A stretch of 64,000 bases of DNA, taken from positions 62,001 through 126,000 of the forward strand of contig NZ_NTLB01000003.1 of the NCBI RefSeq assembly GCF_002514725.1, given 5' to 3'. The position numbers were made by a program, and so were the translations under genes. Each line of letters opens with the position of its first letter. The stretch's first letter is position 1. The notes under the pieces were generated by a model. That model had not been told where the DNA came from. It searched no databases and saw nothing but the letters and a program-made list of their open reading frames with translations. Below are positions 28,754 to 36,068 of this stretch, in pieces. The stretch comes from Mangrovitalea sediminis. GTDB lineage: Bacteria > Pseudomonadota > Gammaproteobacteria > Pseudomonadales > Oleiphilaceae.

Positions 28754-29658
28754 AGGCCGCTTCCGTTATTATCCGGGGCATGAAAAAAACCTCTTCCAAC
28801 AAGCTGTCATTGATCTACGACCGGCTCTTCCCCCAGGGCGAGGTCGCTGAGCCAGCCGTTTCCGGTCAGACCGAATATACGGTCGATGAATTGGCGCGCG
28901 CAGCGGGGACCACGGTTCGCAATGTTCGCGCCTATCAGGATCGGGGCTTGTTGCCGCCGCCGGAGAAGCGGGGGCGGGTGGGCGTCTATTCGGCCTTGCA
29001 TCTGTCGCGCTTGCGCCTGATCGGCAACCTGCTGCAGCGCAGTTACAGCCTGGCCAATATCAAGGAAATGGTCACGGCTTGGGAGCAGGGTGGCGACCTG
29101 GGACAGTTATTGGGATTGGAACAGGCCATTACCAGCCCCTGGTCTACCGAGGCACCCAGTCAGGTGTCGGTGGAAGAGTTGGAAAAAATGTTCGAGGGGT
29201 CGCTCAGCGAAGCCAACCTGGAGCGTGCCATCGAGCTGGAATTGATTCAGCCGGTAAGGGACGGCTACCGCCTGCGTCAGCCTCGTCTGTTCAATGCCGG
29301 TGCCGAGCTGGTTCGCCTGGGGATTCCGCTGGAGCAACTGTTCGAAATCCTGGGCGCGTTACGCAACAACGTCGAGCAGGTGGCGGAAGAACTGGTGCGC
29401 CTGGCTGCGAAACTGATCGATCGCTACGGGGAGGATCTTCCACCCAAGGAAGACATGCCCCAGCTTGCCGACCTGATCTGGCACCTGCGTCCGCTGGCCA
29501 TGGTGGCGGTAGAGTCCGAAGTTCAACGCGCCATGGAAGCCGCTGCCAACAAATTCCTGATCGAGCGGGTTGCCCGCCTGTTTCGGCACGATCATGACAT
29601 GACGGAGCCGGATGGCCCGGCGGAGGCGTCAGGGGCGCCGGGAAAGGGAACCGAGTGA
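28750..29658 (+). CDS. MerR-family transcriptional regulator
   Basis: 302 residues from GTG 28750; an ATG at 28780 is an alternative. The N-terminal MerR domain reads YTVDELARAAGTTVRNVRAYQ and continues DRGLLPPPEKRGRVGVYSALHLSRLRLIGNLL. The long C-terminal part, about 170 residues and helical, shows no metal-binding cysteines and no cobalamin motif, so this is not a metal-resistance MerR nor a LitR/CarH photoreceptor. A partly conserved second half of the DNA-binding motif suggests regulation of lipid-type genes, as in other MerR/PF10118 clusters, but the ligand is unknown. The 15-bp array upstream of its operon is the natural target. Confidence 0.88.
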   Translation: MKAASVIIRGMKKTSSNKLSLIYDRLFPQGEVAEPAVSGQTEYTVDELARAAGTTVRNVRAYQDRGLLPPPEKRGRVGVYSALHLSRLRLIGNLLQRSYSLANIKEMVTAWEQGGDLGQLLGLEQAITSPWSTEAPSQVSVEELEKMFEGSLSEANLERAIELELIQPVRDGYRLRQPRLFNAGAELVRLGIPLEQLFEILGALRNNVEQVAEELVRLAAKLIDRYGEDLPPKEDMPQLADLIWHLRPLAMVAVESEVQRAMEAAANKFLIERVARLFRHDHDMTEPDGPAEASGAPGKGTE

Positions 29659-29660
29659 TA

Positions 29661-29690
29661 AGGCGGAAGGGTTCAAGACCGCTTCCGCCT
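29661..29690. terminator. Hairpin between convergent MerR gene and livF
   Basis: AGGCGGAAG (29661-29669) pairs with CTTCCGCCT (29682-29690) around a 12-base loop. It lies directly after the MerR stop and before the livF stop. The T-tract is poor (GCTCTTTGCT). Confidence 0.55.
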
Positions 29691-29713
29691 GCTCTTTGCT
29701 GCTCCTGCGTCGG

Positions 29714-30430
29714 TTACAGGCCGAGATAGGCCTTGCGGATCTCGTCGTTGTGAGAGACTTCCTGTGCAGGACCCTCCAGGTGGACCTTTCCTTCCGCCAG
29801 TACGTATGCGTAGTCGGCCAGTGCCAGTGCCAGGTGGACATTCTGTTCCACCAGCAGCAGGGTCAGTCCGTCGTCACGCAGCTCCTTGAGTGTCTGGAAC
29901 AACTGCTGAGCCAGCAGGGGTGACAGGCCGAGAGACATCTCATCGATCATCAGTACCTTTGGCTCTGCCATCAGGCCGCGACCCACTGCCACCATCTGCT
30001 GTTCGCCGCCGGACAGTGTGCCGGCTTTTTGCTGCAGACGCTCCTTGACTCGCGGGAAGTAGTGACAGACACGCTCCAGATTGCGGTCGTAATGCGCGCG
30101 AGCCCGAGCGCCGAAGGCGCCCATTTCAAGGTTCTCTTCCACTGTCATATCGGCAAACAGCTGTCGGCCTTCCGGCACCAGAACCAGGCCAAGCTCGGCC
30201 TTGGCATGGGTCGGCAGACGCGTGACGTCCTCGCCTTCGAAGATGATCCGGCCACTGGTGGGTTTGACGATGCCGGTGATGCTACGCAACGTGGTGGTCT
30301 TGCCGGCCCCGTTCGCGCCGACGATGGTGGTCAGGTGGCCGCCCGGCACTTCCAGCGAGGTTCCCCAAAGCACTTGGACCTCGCCGTAGCCTGCCTCGAC
30401 CTTTTCGACTTTCAGTATGGTTTCGCTCAT
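29714..30430 (-). CDS. livF: ABC transporter ATP-binding protein, LivF type
   Basis: 238 residues. Walker A GANGAGKTT, signature LSGGEQQMVAVGRGLM, Walker B VLMIDEMSLGLSP and the H-loop region LLLVEQNVHLAL are all present. It is the second ATPase of a branched-chain-type (HAAT) importer and acts on the cytoplasmic face with LivG. It is the last gene of a five-gene leftward operon; its ATG overlaps the livG stop (ATGA). The operon is preceded by a sigma-54 promoter. Substrate specificity is set by the binding protein and is not known. Confidence 0.93.
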   Translation of the reverse strand: MSETILKVEKVEAGYGEVQVLWGTSLEVPGGHLTTIVGANGAGKTTTLRSITGIVKPTSGRIIFEGEDVTRLPTHAKAELGLVLVPEGRQLFADMTVEENLEMGAFGARARAHYDRNLERVCHYFPRVKERLQQKAGTLSGGEQQMVAVGRGLMAEPKVLMIDEMSLGLSPLLAQQLFQTLKELRDDGLTLLLVEQNVHLALALADYAYVLAEGKVHLEGPAQEVSHNDEIRKAYLGL

Positions 30431-31182
30431 TGTCTCGCCATCAACTTTTCGGCCATGTTGGGATCGCCGAGGTAAGCCTCGACCACGTGAGGATGGTTGG
30501 CGACTTCCTCCGGTGTGCCGGTGGCCAGCAGTTCACCGAAGTTGAGCACCATGACCCGATCGGACAGGCTCATAACCGCCTGCATCAGGTGCTCGATCAT
30601 CAGGATGCCGATGCCGGTCTCCTTGCGAACCGTACGAATCACCTCGATCATGCCGGCGACTTCGGTCGGGTTGAGCCCCGCCAAAACCTCATCGAGCAGC
30701 AGGAGCCGTGGGTTCCCGGCCAACGCTCGCGCCACTTCCAGGCGTTTCTTGCCGGCGATAGTCAGGTGGACAGCCAGGACATCCTTGCGGTCGGCGAGGC
30801 CCACCGTATGCAGGACTTTCAGGGCGTGTTCGCGTGCCTTGCCCAGCTGCAGTTTCTCCCGACCGAAGCAGGCGCCAACCGTCACGTTTTCCAGAACCGT
30901 CATGTCATTCAGCGGTTTTACGATCTGGTGCGTGCGGGCCAGGCCTCGGTTGACCACGTTGTAAGGTGCCATGCCGGTGATGTCTTCACCGAGCATGGTC
31001 ACGCGACCTTCGTCCGGCGGAATCACGCCACTAACCAGGTTGAACAAGGTGGTTTTGCCGGCCCCGTTGGGACCGATCAAGCCCAGGATTTCGCCTTCGT
31101 CCATGTAAAAGCTGACGCCATTGACCGCTTGCACACCGCTAAAGCGTTTGCTGACGCCCTCGACGTTGATTAAATGGGTCAT
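30427..31182 (-). CDS. livG: ABC transporter ATP-binding protein, LivG type
   Basis: 251 residues. Walker [10 protein letters not shown] and Walker [14 protein letters not shown] are standard. The signature is present in the LivG-type form [15 protein letters not shown], which replaces LSGGQ, as is usual in this subfamily. The C-terminal extension ([15 protein letters not shown]) is also typical. It forms the ATPase pair with LivF. Both junctions are ATGA overlaps, so stoichiometric translation is expected. Confidence 0.92.
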   Translation of the reverse strand: MTHLINVEGVSKRFSGVQAVNGVSFYMDEGEILGLIGPNGAGKTTLFNLVSGVIPPDEGRVTMLGEDITGMAPYNVVNRGLARTHQIVKPLNDMTVLENVTVGACFGREKLQLGKAREHALKVLHTVGLADRKDVLAVHLTIAGKKRLEVARALAGNPRLLLLDEVLAGLNPTEVAGMIEVIRTVRKETGIGILMIEHLMQAVMSLSDRVMVLNFGELLATGTPEEVANHPHVVEAYLGDPNMAEKLMARQ

Positions 31183-32141
31183 TCGAGCACCCTCCGTGTC
31201 AGCGACCAGCGCTCATGGAGCCAGCCGGTCAGGCCGCCCGGCGCAAACAGGACGATCAGGAGTAACAGAGCGCCTGCAATGACCAGGTGGAAATTCGAGA
31301 ATGTTGCCGAGGTCAGCAGGTAGCCCCGGAACTGTTCATAGGCGAAACCACCCAAGGCTGCGCCGAATACGGTGCCTTGCCCGCCCAACATCAGCATGAC
31401 GATAGCTTCGATGGACAGGGTTAGTTCGAAGGCCTGGTCAGGCTGGATGACGCCATTCTTGAAGAAGAACAGCACGCCGGCCATCGCCGGCAGAATGGAG
31501 GAAACGCTGTAGATGATGGCCTTGAACAGCGGGGCCTTGACGCCCAGTACCATCGCCGCATCTTCATCCTCGCGGATGGCGAAGAGGCCGAGGCCGAACC
31601 GTGAGCGCTTGATCATATAGCCCAGCAGCAGCGATGCGGCGAGCACGGCGATCACGAGGAAGTACACGATCCATAGTGCTTCGCGGGGGCCTCCCAGTGG
31701 CTTGTAGGAGGAAAATGAAATGTACATACCGGTCGAGCCGCCGAAGGGGTCGAAGTTGGAGACGAAGGATTTCGTCGCTTCCACCACGCCGATGGTCGCC
31801 AGTGCGAAGTAGGCACCACGCAGGCGAAGAATGCCCAGGCCCAAAAGCAGTGCCAGTAAGGCAACGACGACCGCGGCGCCAATCAGCGCGGCCCAAAGTG
31901 GCCAGCCCATGACAGTGATGGCGTATATCCCGAGGGTGCCACCCAGTCCGAAGAAGACGATGCTGCCGAAGTTGACGTAGCCGGTGTAGCCGATCATCAG
32001 GTTGAGGTTCAGCGCCAGGATCATATAGACCGCGGCGAGGAACAGGCTTTCCCGCACGCCGATACCCCCGAAGATTGGCATGACGACGAAGGCGATCACG
32101 GTGGCGACCATGATCCAGAAAAAGGGTTTCTTCAACATCAC
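31179..32141 (-). CDS. livM: ABC transporter permease, LivM type
   Basis: 320 residues with about nine membrane helices. The family block LALNLNLMIGYTGYVNFGSIVFFGLGG and the later RIEDEDAAM-like AIREDEDAAMVLGV loop (EAA-type coupling site) are clear. The GTG at 32141 and ATG at 32138 are adjacent; either overlaps the livH stop. It pairs with the LivH-type permease to form the channel. Confidence 0.9.
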   Translation of the reverse strand: MMLKKPFFWIMVATVIAFVVMPIFGGIGVRESLFLAAVYMILALNLNLMIGYTGYVNFGSIVFFGLGGTLGIYAITVMGWPLWAALIGAAVVVALLALLLGLGILRLRGAYFALATIGVVEATKSFVSNFDPFGGSTGMYISFSSYKPLGGPREALWIVYFLVIAVLAASLLLGYMIKRSRFGLGLFAIREDEDAAMVLGVKAPLFKAIIYSVSSILPAMAGVLFFFKNGVIQPDQAFELTLSIEAIVMLMLGGQGTVFGAALGGFAYEQFRGYLLTSATFSNFHLVIAGALLLLIVLFAPGGLTGWLHERWSLTRRVLE

Positions 32142-33001
32142 TTGCCTCTCCCCACACGGAACAGTCCCATCGGGAATGCGATCAGGATGACGACGAACAG
32201 GCTGAATTCGATGACCGGCGTCCAGCTCACGTCCACGAAGGGACTGACGACGCCTTCGATAAAGCCGAGTAACAAGCCACCGAGCAGGGCGCCCGCTGGA
32301 TTACCCAATCCCCCAAGAACGGTCACGACGAAGCTTTTCAGCTCGTAGCCACCGCCTGACAGTATGGTGAAGGGGAACAGGGTGGCGATCAGGGCGCCGG
32401 CGACGGCGGCGATGCCGATCCCGATACCGAAGGCTATTGCCAGTACGCGAGTGGACGGAATGCCCATCAGTTCCGCGGCCTGGCGGTTACTCGCCACTGC
32501 GCGGATGGCTTTGCCGAGTCGGGTGTAGAACAGGAACAGGTACAGTGCGGCGGCGATCAGTATCGCAATGACTGCCGCCACCAGGTGGTTACCGGGAATG
32601 GTGTAGTTACCGATAGCCACGCCTGGAATGTTGATCTGGACGTTGTAGGGACTGGTGCTCCAGAGCGCCGTGCCCAGGCCGATGATGATCATGCTGACGG
32701 CGAAGGTGGCCAGCAGGCTCATCAGTTCGGCGCGGCCGATAACACGGTGTACGCCGATCCAGTAGACGGCCACACCCCCGACGAAGCCACCGATGGCAAC
32801 CAGGGGTAGCGCCAGGTAGGGATTCATGCCGCCGCTGGTGGCGAGGAAGTACAGGGCGAACATGCCCAGGGCAATCATGGCGCCGTGCGCCAGGTTGATT
32901 ACCTTCATGACGCCGAAGATCAATGTCAGGCCGATGGCGGCCAGTCCATAGATCGATCCCAGCAGGAGACCATTGATGACAGAAACGAGAATACCGATCA
33001 C
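32138..33001 (-). CDS. livH: ABC transporter permease, LivH type
   Basis: 287 residues with about eight membrane helices. Motifs include NGLLLGSIYGLAAIGLTLIFGVMKVINLAHG, the best-known LivH signature, and ASNRQAAELMGI at the ATPase-coupling loop. The start is GTG 33001 with GGGGAAG 7 bases upstream. It is separated from the binding-protein gene by 58 bp containing a strong stem-loop. Confidence 0.92.
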   Translation of the reverse strand: MIGILVSVINGLLLGSIYGLAAIGLTLIFGVMKVINLAHGAMIALGMFALYFLATSGGMNPYLALPLVAIGGFVGGVAVYWIGVHRVIGRAELMSLLATFAVSMIIIGLGTALWSTSPYNVQINIPGVAIGNYTIPGNHLVAAVIAILIAAALYLFLFYTRLGKAIRAVASNRQAAELMGIPSTRVLAIAFGIGIGIAAVAGALIATLFPFTILSGGGYELKSFVVTVLGGLGNPAGALLGGLLLGFIEGVVSPFVDVSWTPVIEFSLFVVILIAFPMGLFRVGRGK

Positions 33002-33030
33002 GTGAGGACTTCCCCTTGAATGCGGATGTC

Positions 33031-33050
33031 GGGGCCGCGATTGCGGCCCC
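33031..33050 (-). other. Intra-operon stem-loop between binding protein and permease genes
   Basis: GGGGCCGC-GATT-GCGGCCCC is an 8-bp perfect, all-GC stem. No T-tract follows on the transcribed strand, so it is unlikely to stop transcription fully. It probably protects the upstream message from 3' decay, raising binding protein over permease, as in several ABC operons. Confidence 0.65.
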
Positions 33051-33059
33051 GTCAGGCCG

Positions 33060-34268
33060 TTACTTGCTGATCGGGTAGATCAGGGGTGCAGTGCCTGCGG
33101 CGGCAGGCCAGACAACCTGCTTGCCCAGTTTGCCTTGACTGTCTTTCTGCCATTGGGCGAGGACCATGTCGTGACCGATCTGGAGGCCATGGTCGCTCTT
33201 ATCGGTGGCGAACTGGATGTTGCCGTAGAAGGTGGTCGCGTTCATCTTGTTCAGTGCGGCAGCGACCTTGTCGGTATCGAGCGAGCCGGCTTGCTCGATG
33301 GCATGCTCCAGAACGATACCGGATGCGTAGCCGCCTGCAGCATGGTAGCCCGGCGTCACGTGGTACCTGGCTTTGTATTCCTTGGTGAACTGGGCTGCCG
33401 TCGGGCCGAAGTCCGGGGTGAACTTAACTTCCGGTTCCCACTGCGAGGGCACAGAAACGCCGTAAGCGGCATCGCCCAGTTCGACGAACTTGGGTACGTC
33501 GGGCGCCACCAGCAGCGAGATCATCTTGAGCTTCATGTTCTGCTCGTGCAGCTGGCGAGCCAGGGTGCTGCCGTCGGCGAAGTGACCGCCGCCGATCAGC
33601 ACGGTTGCGCCGGAGGTGACGACTTTGTTCAGGATCGGGCTGAAGTCGGTAGTGGACGGATCATAGGCTTCGTCCATAACGACATTCAGGCCCAGCTTGC
33701 CGGCGTATTGCTTGGCCCCTTTGGCCACGGCCTTGGCGAAACCGCCGTTCTCATAGATCAGGGCGATCTTGGCGCCAGGGTCTTTGGCCTTCACGGCGTC
33801 CAGGGCACTGGCCAGGTAGAGGTTGGCGGGGGTGTACATCTGGAACAGGTACTGGTTGCCCAGCTCGTAGGTTTTACCTTCGGCGGCACCGGTGGTGATC
33901 ATGACCTTGCCATACTGCTCGGAGATGATGGCGGCAGTGGCAGTCAGGCCCGAGGAGTAGGGGCTGAACAGGAAGTTTGCGTTGTCCTGGGTGACCAGCC
34001 GGACATACAGCTGCTGAACGCGACTGGCTGTGGACTGGTCATCGTACTTGACGAATTTCACCTTATAGTGGTCGTTACCGACCTTGATACCACCGGCGGC
34101 ATTGACCTGATCGCGCCACAATTCGAAGCCCTGCAGCTGCGGGGTGGAGTCAGCATTCAGTTTACCGGTTTCGGAGGTGGTGAAACCGATCACGATATCT
34201 TTGGCATAGCTGATGGCCGGGGCGGTCAGGCTGGCGGAAATTAACAGGCTCAATGCGAGCTTTTTCAT
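33060..34268 (-). CDS. Periplasmic substrate-binding protein of the LivFGMH-type importer
   Basis: 402 residues. A signal peptide (MKKLALSLLISASLTAPAISYA) is followed by the type-1 periplasmic-binding fold: KDIVIGFTTSETGKLN, GFELWRDQVNAAGGI and VLIGGGHFADGSTLARQL. It binds its ligand in the periplasm and delivers it to LivH/LivM. The family covers amino acids, amides, urea and aromatic acids, so the name 'branched-chain' is not justified. It is the first structural gene after a sigma-54 promoter and is set apart from the rest of the operon by a stem-loop, which fits high expression. Confidence 0.9.
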   Translation of the reverse strand: MKKLALSLLISASLTAPAISYAKDIVIGFTTSETGKLNADSTPQLQGFELWRDQVNAAGGIKVGNDHYKVKFVKYDDQSTASRVQQLYVRLVTQDNANFLFSPYSSGLTATAAIISEQYGKVMITTGAAEGKTYELGNQYLFQMYTPANLYLASALDAVKAKDPGAKIALIYENGGFAKAVAKGAKQYAGKLGLNVVMDEAYDPSTTDFSPILNKVVTSGATVLIGGGHFADGSTLARQLHEQNMKLKMISLLVAPDVPKFVELGDAAYGVSVPSQWEPEVKFTPDFGPTAAQFTKEYKARYHVTPGYHAAGGYASGIVLEHAIEQAGSLDTDKVAAALNKMNATTFYGNIQFATDKSDHGLQIGHDMVLAQWQKDSQGKLGKQVVWPAAAGTAPLIYPISK

Positions 34269-34319
34269 GGTAGCAACCCTTTTTGTTGTCGGTCGTTGAT
34301 TGGTGGTTGATCTGTGCTT

Positions 34320-34475
34320 CTAGGAAAGTCCGTTGACCCGGTAACAGCGCGAGTCAGCAAGGCAGGATGAAAAAACGGCGACGCCACAGGCGACACCCGT
34401 GGCACTGACGTGGGGGGAGAGTAGAGCCAGGGCGTTCGTCACGTCAGGGACGTGGCGGGAGAGACAATGAAACAT
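34320..34475 (-). CDS. Possible leader peptide ORF upstream of the binding-protein gene
   Basis: A 51-residue reading frame starts at ATG 34475. GAGGAG lies 7 bases upstream, a better Shine-Dalgarno than most genes here have. It lies between the predicted sigma-54 start and the binding-protein gene, and it ends 51 bases before that gene. The peptide begins MFHCLSRHVPDVTNALALLS and has no recognisable domain. Coding status rests on the ribosome-binding site and position only. Confidence 0.4.
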   Translation of the reverse strand: MFHCLSRHVPDVTNALALLSPHVSATGVACGVAVFSSCLADSRCYRVNGLS

Positions 34476-34554
34476 CGTATGACTCCTCACGGAACTTTTT
34501 TGTCGTTGTAGGTCGCCGTGGGTCCGCCAGTCAGGACGAACCCGCTCCTGTATT

Positions 34555-34570
34555 TGCAGGAAGGGTGCCA
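34555..34570 (-). promoter_or_regulatory. Sigma-54 (-24/-12) promoter of the ABC importer operon
   Basis: On the minus strand the sequence is TGGCACCCTTCCTGCA. It matches TGGCACR-N4-TTGCW at all but two positions, and the invariant GG and GC have the required 10-base spacing. Transcription would start near 34544, giving a leader of about 275 nt that contains the small ORF. Confidence 0.85.
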
Positions 34571-34642
34571 AGTTGGTCAAAGCGGGCTGGATGCCCGTTG
34601 GCTGTGGTGTAGCGATCGGTATCGATTTTCGGGGCGGGGATT

Positions 34643-34699
34643 AAAATGGCGGATATGCGCACATAGGTGGTGTTACCTATGGCGGAAATCCGCCATTTT
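34643..34699. promoter_or_regulatory. Upstream activator dyads for the sigma-54 promoter
   Basis: A perfect dyad ATGGCGGA-AA-TCCGCCAT occupies 34679-34696. An imperfect second copy starts ATGGCGGATATGCGCACAT at 34646. A further dyad ATAGGT-N6-ACCTAT lies at 34663-34680. They lie 75-130 bp upstream of the -24 element, the usual place for NtrC-class enhancer sites, and just downstream of the regulator gene that would bind them. Confidence 0.75.
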
Positions 34700-34709
34700 C
34701 AGGCGGGGC

Positions 34710-36068
34710 TCAGGTACGGAACTGGCGGCGGTCGAGTCCGTATTTACGGACCTTGTCGTGCAGTGTTTTGCGCGGTATGCCAAGCGCCTCCGTGGCTTCG
34801 CTGATATTGCCCCTGCAGCGGTTCAGCGCCTGTTCGATCAGGCTCTTCTCGAACTGTTCCACCTGCTCTTTCAGGTTCATTGCGCCGACGTTGCCGGCGC
34901 CGGGCATGAGCCGTTCCAGGTCGTATCCGCAGTTCTCGCCGAGCAAGACGTAACGTTCTGCCAGGTTGCGCAATTCACGGACGTTGCCCGGCCAGGTGTG
35001 CGCCAGCAGTATCGGTACCTGTTGCGTGGACAGCGCCGGGATTTCCTTTTCATAGCGGGCACTGGCGACCAGCGCAAAATGCTGGAACAGCAGGGGGATG
35101 TCCTCGCGTCGCTCTCGCAGGGGGGGGATGTCCAGCGTAACCACGTTGAGTCGGTAGTAAAGGTCTTCGCGGAACTCCCCTTGATCGGCGGCTTCGCGTA
35201 AATCCACCTTGGTGGCCGCAACTACCCGCAGATCGATGGCAATTGGTTGGTTGGAACCCAGTCGTTCGACGTTGCGCTCCTGCAGCGACCGCAGCATCCG
35301 GACCTGCAGCGGTAACGGCATGCTTTCAATTTCGTCAAGAAAGAGGGTGCCGCCACTCGAGTGCTCCAGCTTGCCGATGCGTTTGCTGCGGGCGCCGGTG
35401 AAGGCGCCGGCCTCATGGCCGAACAGCTCGCTCTCAATCAGCTGCTCGGGAACGGCGCCACAATTAACCGCGACAAAGTTGCCGTTACGGCGGCGGCTGT
35501 ACTCGTGTAGCGAGCGGGCGACCAGCTCTTTGCCTGTACCGGTTTCACCCAGGATCAGGACATCGGCAGCGGTGTCGGCGACCTGGCGGATCAGCAGGCG
35601 CAGCCGCTGCATGGCGGGTGTGCGTCCGATGATCCGTGGGCCAGGAACGCTCTGCGCTTCCAGCTCCTGGCGTAAGGTGCGGTTTTCCAGGGTCAGCCGG
35701 CGTTTGTCCAGAGCGCGGCGTACAACCTCGGTCAACGTGTCCGGGGAATAGGGCTTTTCCAGGAAGTCATAGGCCCCTTCGCGCATCGCTCCCACCGCCA
35801 TAGCAATATCCCCGTGGCCGGTCACCAGGATGATGGGGAGATCGCGGTCCAGCGACAGCGCCTTCTCCAGAAAGGCGAGACCGTTCATGCGAGGCATCTT
35901 GATGTCGCAGACCACGACGCCGGGGAAATCCGCCGGCAGCTTTTGCAAGGCGGCCTCCGCATTTTCGAAGCAGGCCACCGAGATGTCCGCGAGTTCCAGG
36001 GTCTGGCTGGCGGCCATGCGGATATGGGCTTCATCATCGATGAATATCACTTGATTCGGCATGGTCAT
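34710..36068 (-). CDS. NtrC/DctD-family sigma-54-dependent response regulator
   Basis: 452 residues. The receiver domain (about 1-120) has the phospho-acceptor Asp in VVVCDIKMPRMNG. The AAA+ domain has Walker A GETGTGKE, the sigma-54 contact loop GAFTGA (EAGAFTGARSKR) and Walker B GGTLFLDEIE. The C-terminal Fis-type HTH reads GNISEATEALGIPRKTLHDKVRKYGLDRR. It is activated by phosphorylation and drives sigma-54 promoters, here very probably the ABC operon next door. The ATG overlaps the sensor kinase stop (ATGA). DctD-like by sequence, but no dicarboxylate carrier gene is nearby. Confidence 0.93.
   Translation of the reverse strand: MTMPNQVIFIDDEAHIRMAASQTLELADISVACFENAEAALQKLPADFPGVVVCDIKMPRMNGLAFLEKALSLDRDLPIILVTGHGDIAMAVGAMREGAYDFLEKPYSPDTLTEVVRRALDKRRLTLENRTLRQELEAQSVPGPRIIGRTPAMQRLRLLIRQVADTAADVLILGETGTGKELVARSLHEYSRRRNGNFVAVNCGAVPEQLIESELFGHEAGAFTGARSKRIGKLEHSSGGTLFLDEIESMPLPLQVRMLRSLQERNVERLGSNQPIAIDLRVVAATKVDLREAADQGEFREDLYYRLNVVTLDIPPLRERREDIPLLFQHFALVASARYEKEIPALSTQQVPILLAHTWPGNVRELRNLAERYVLLGENCGYDLERLMPGAGNVGAMNLKEQVEQFEKSLIEQALNRCRGNISEATEALGIPRKTLHDKVRKYGLDRRQFRT

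Noticed and set aside
33135-34244. 369-codon plus-strand frame over the binding-protein gene
   Set aside because: Antisense shadow; content is low-complexity Gly/Val/Asp and the true gene has a signal peptide and family motifs.
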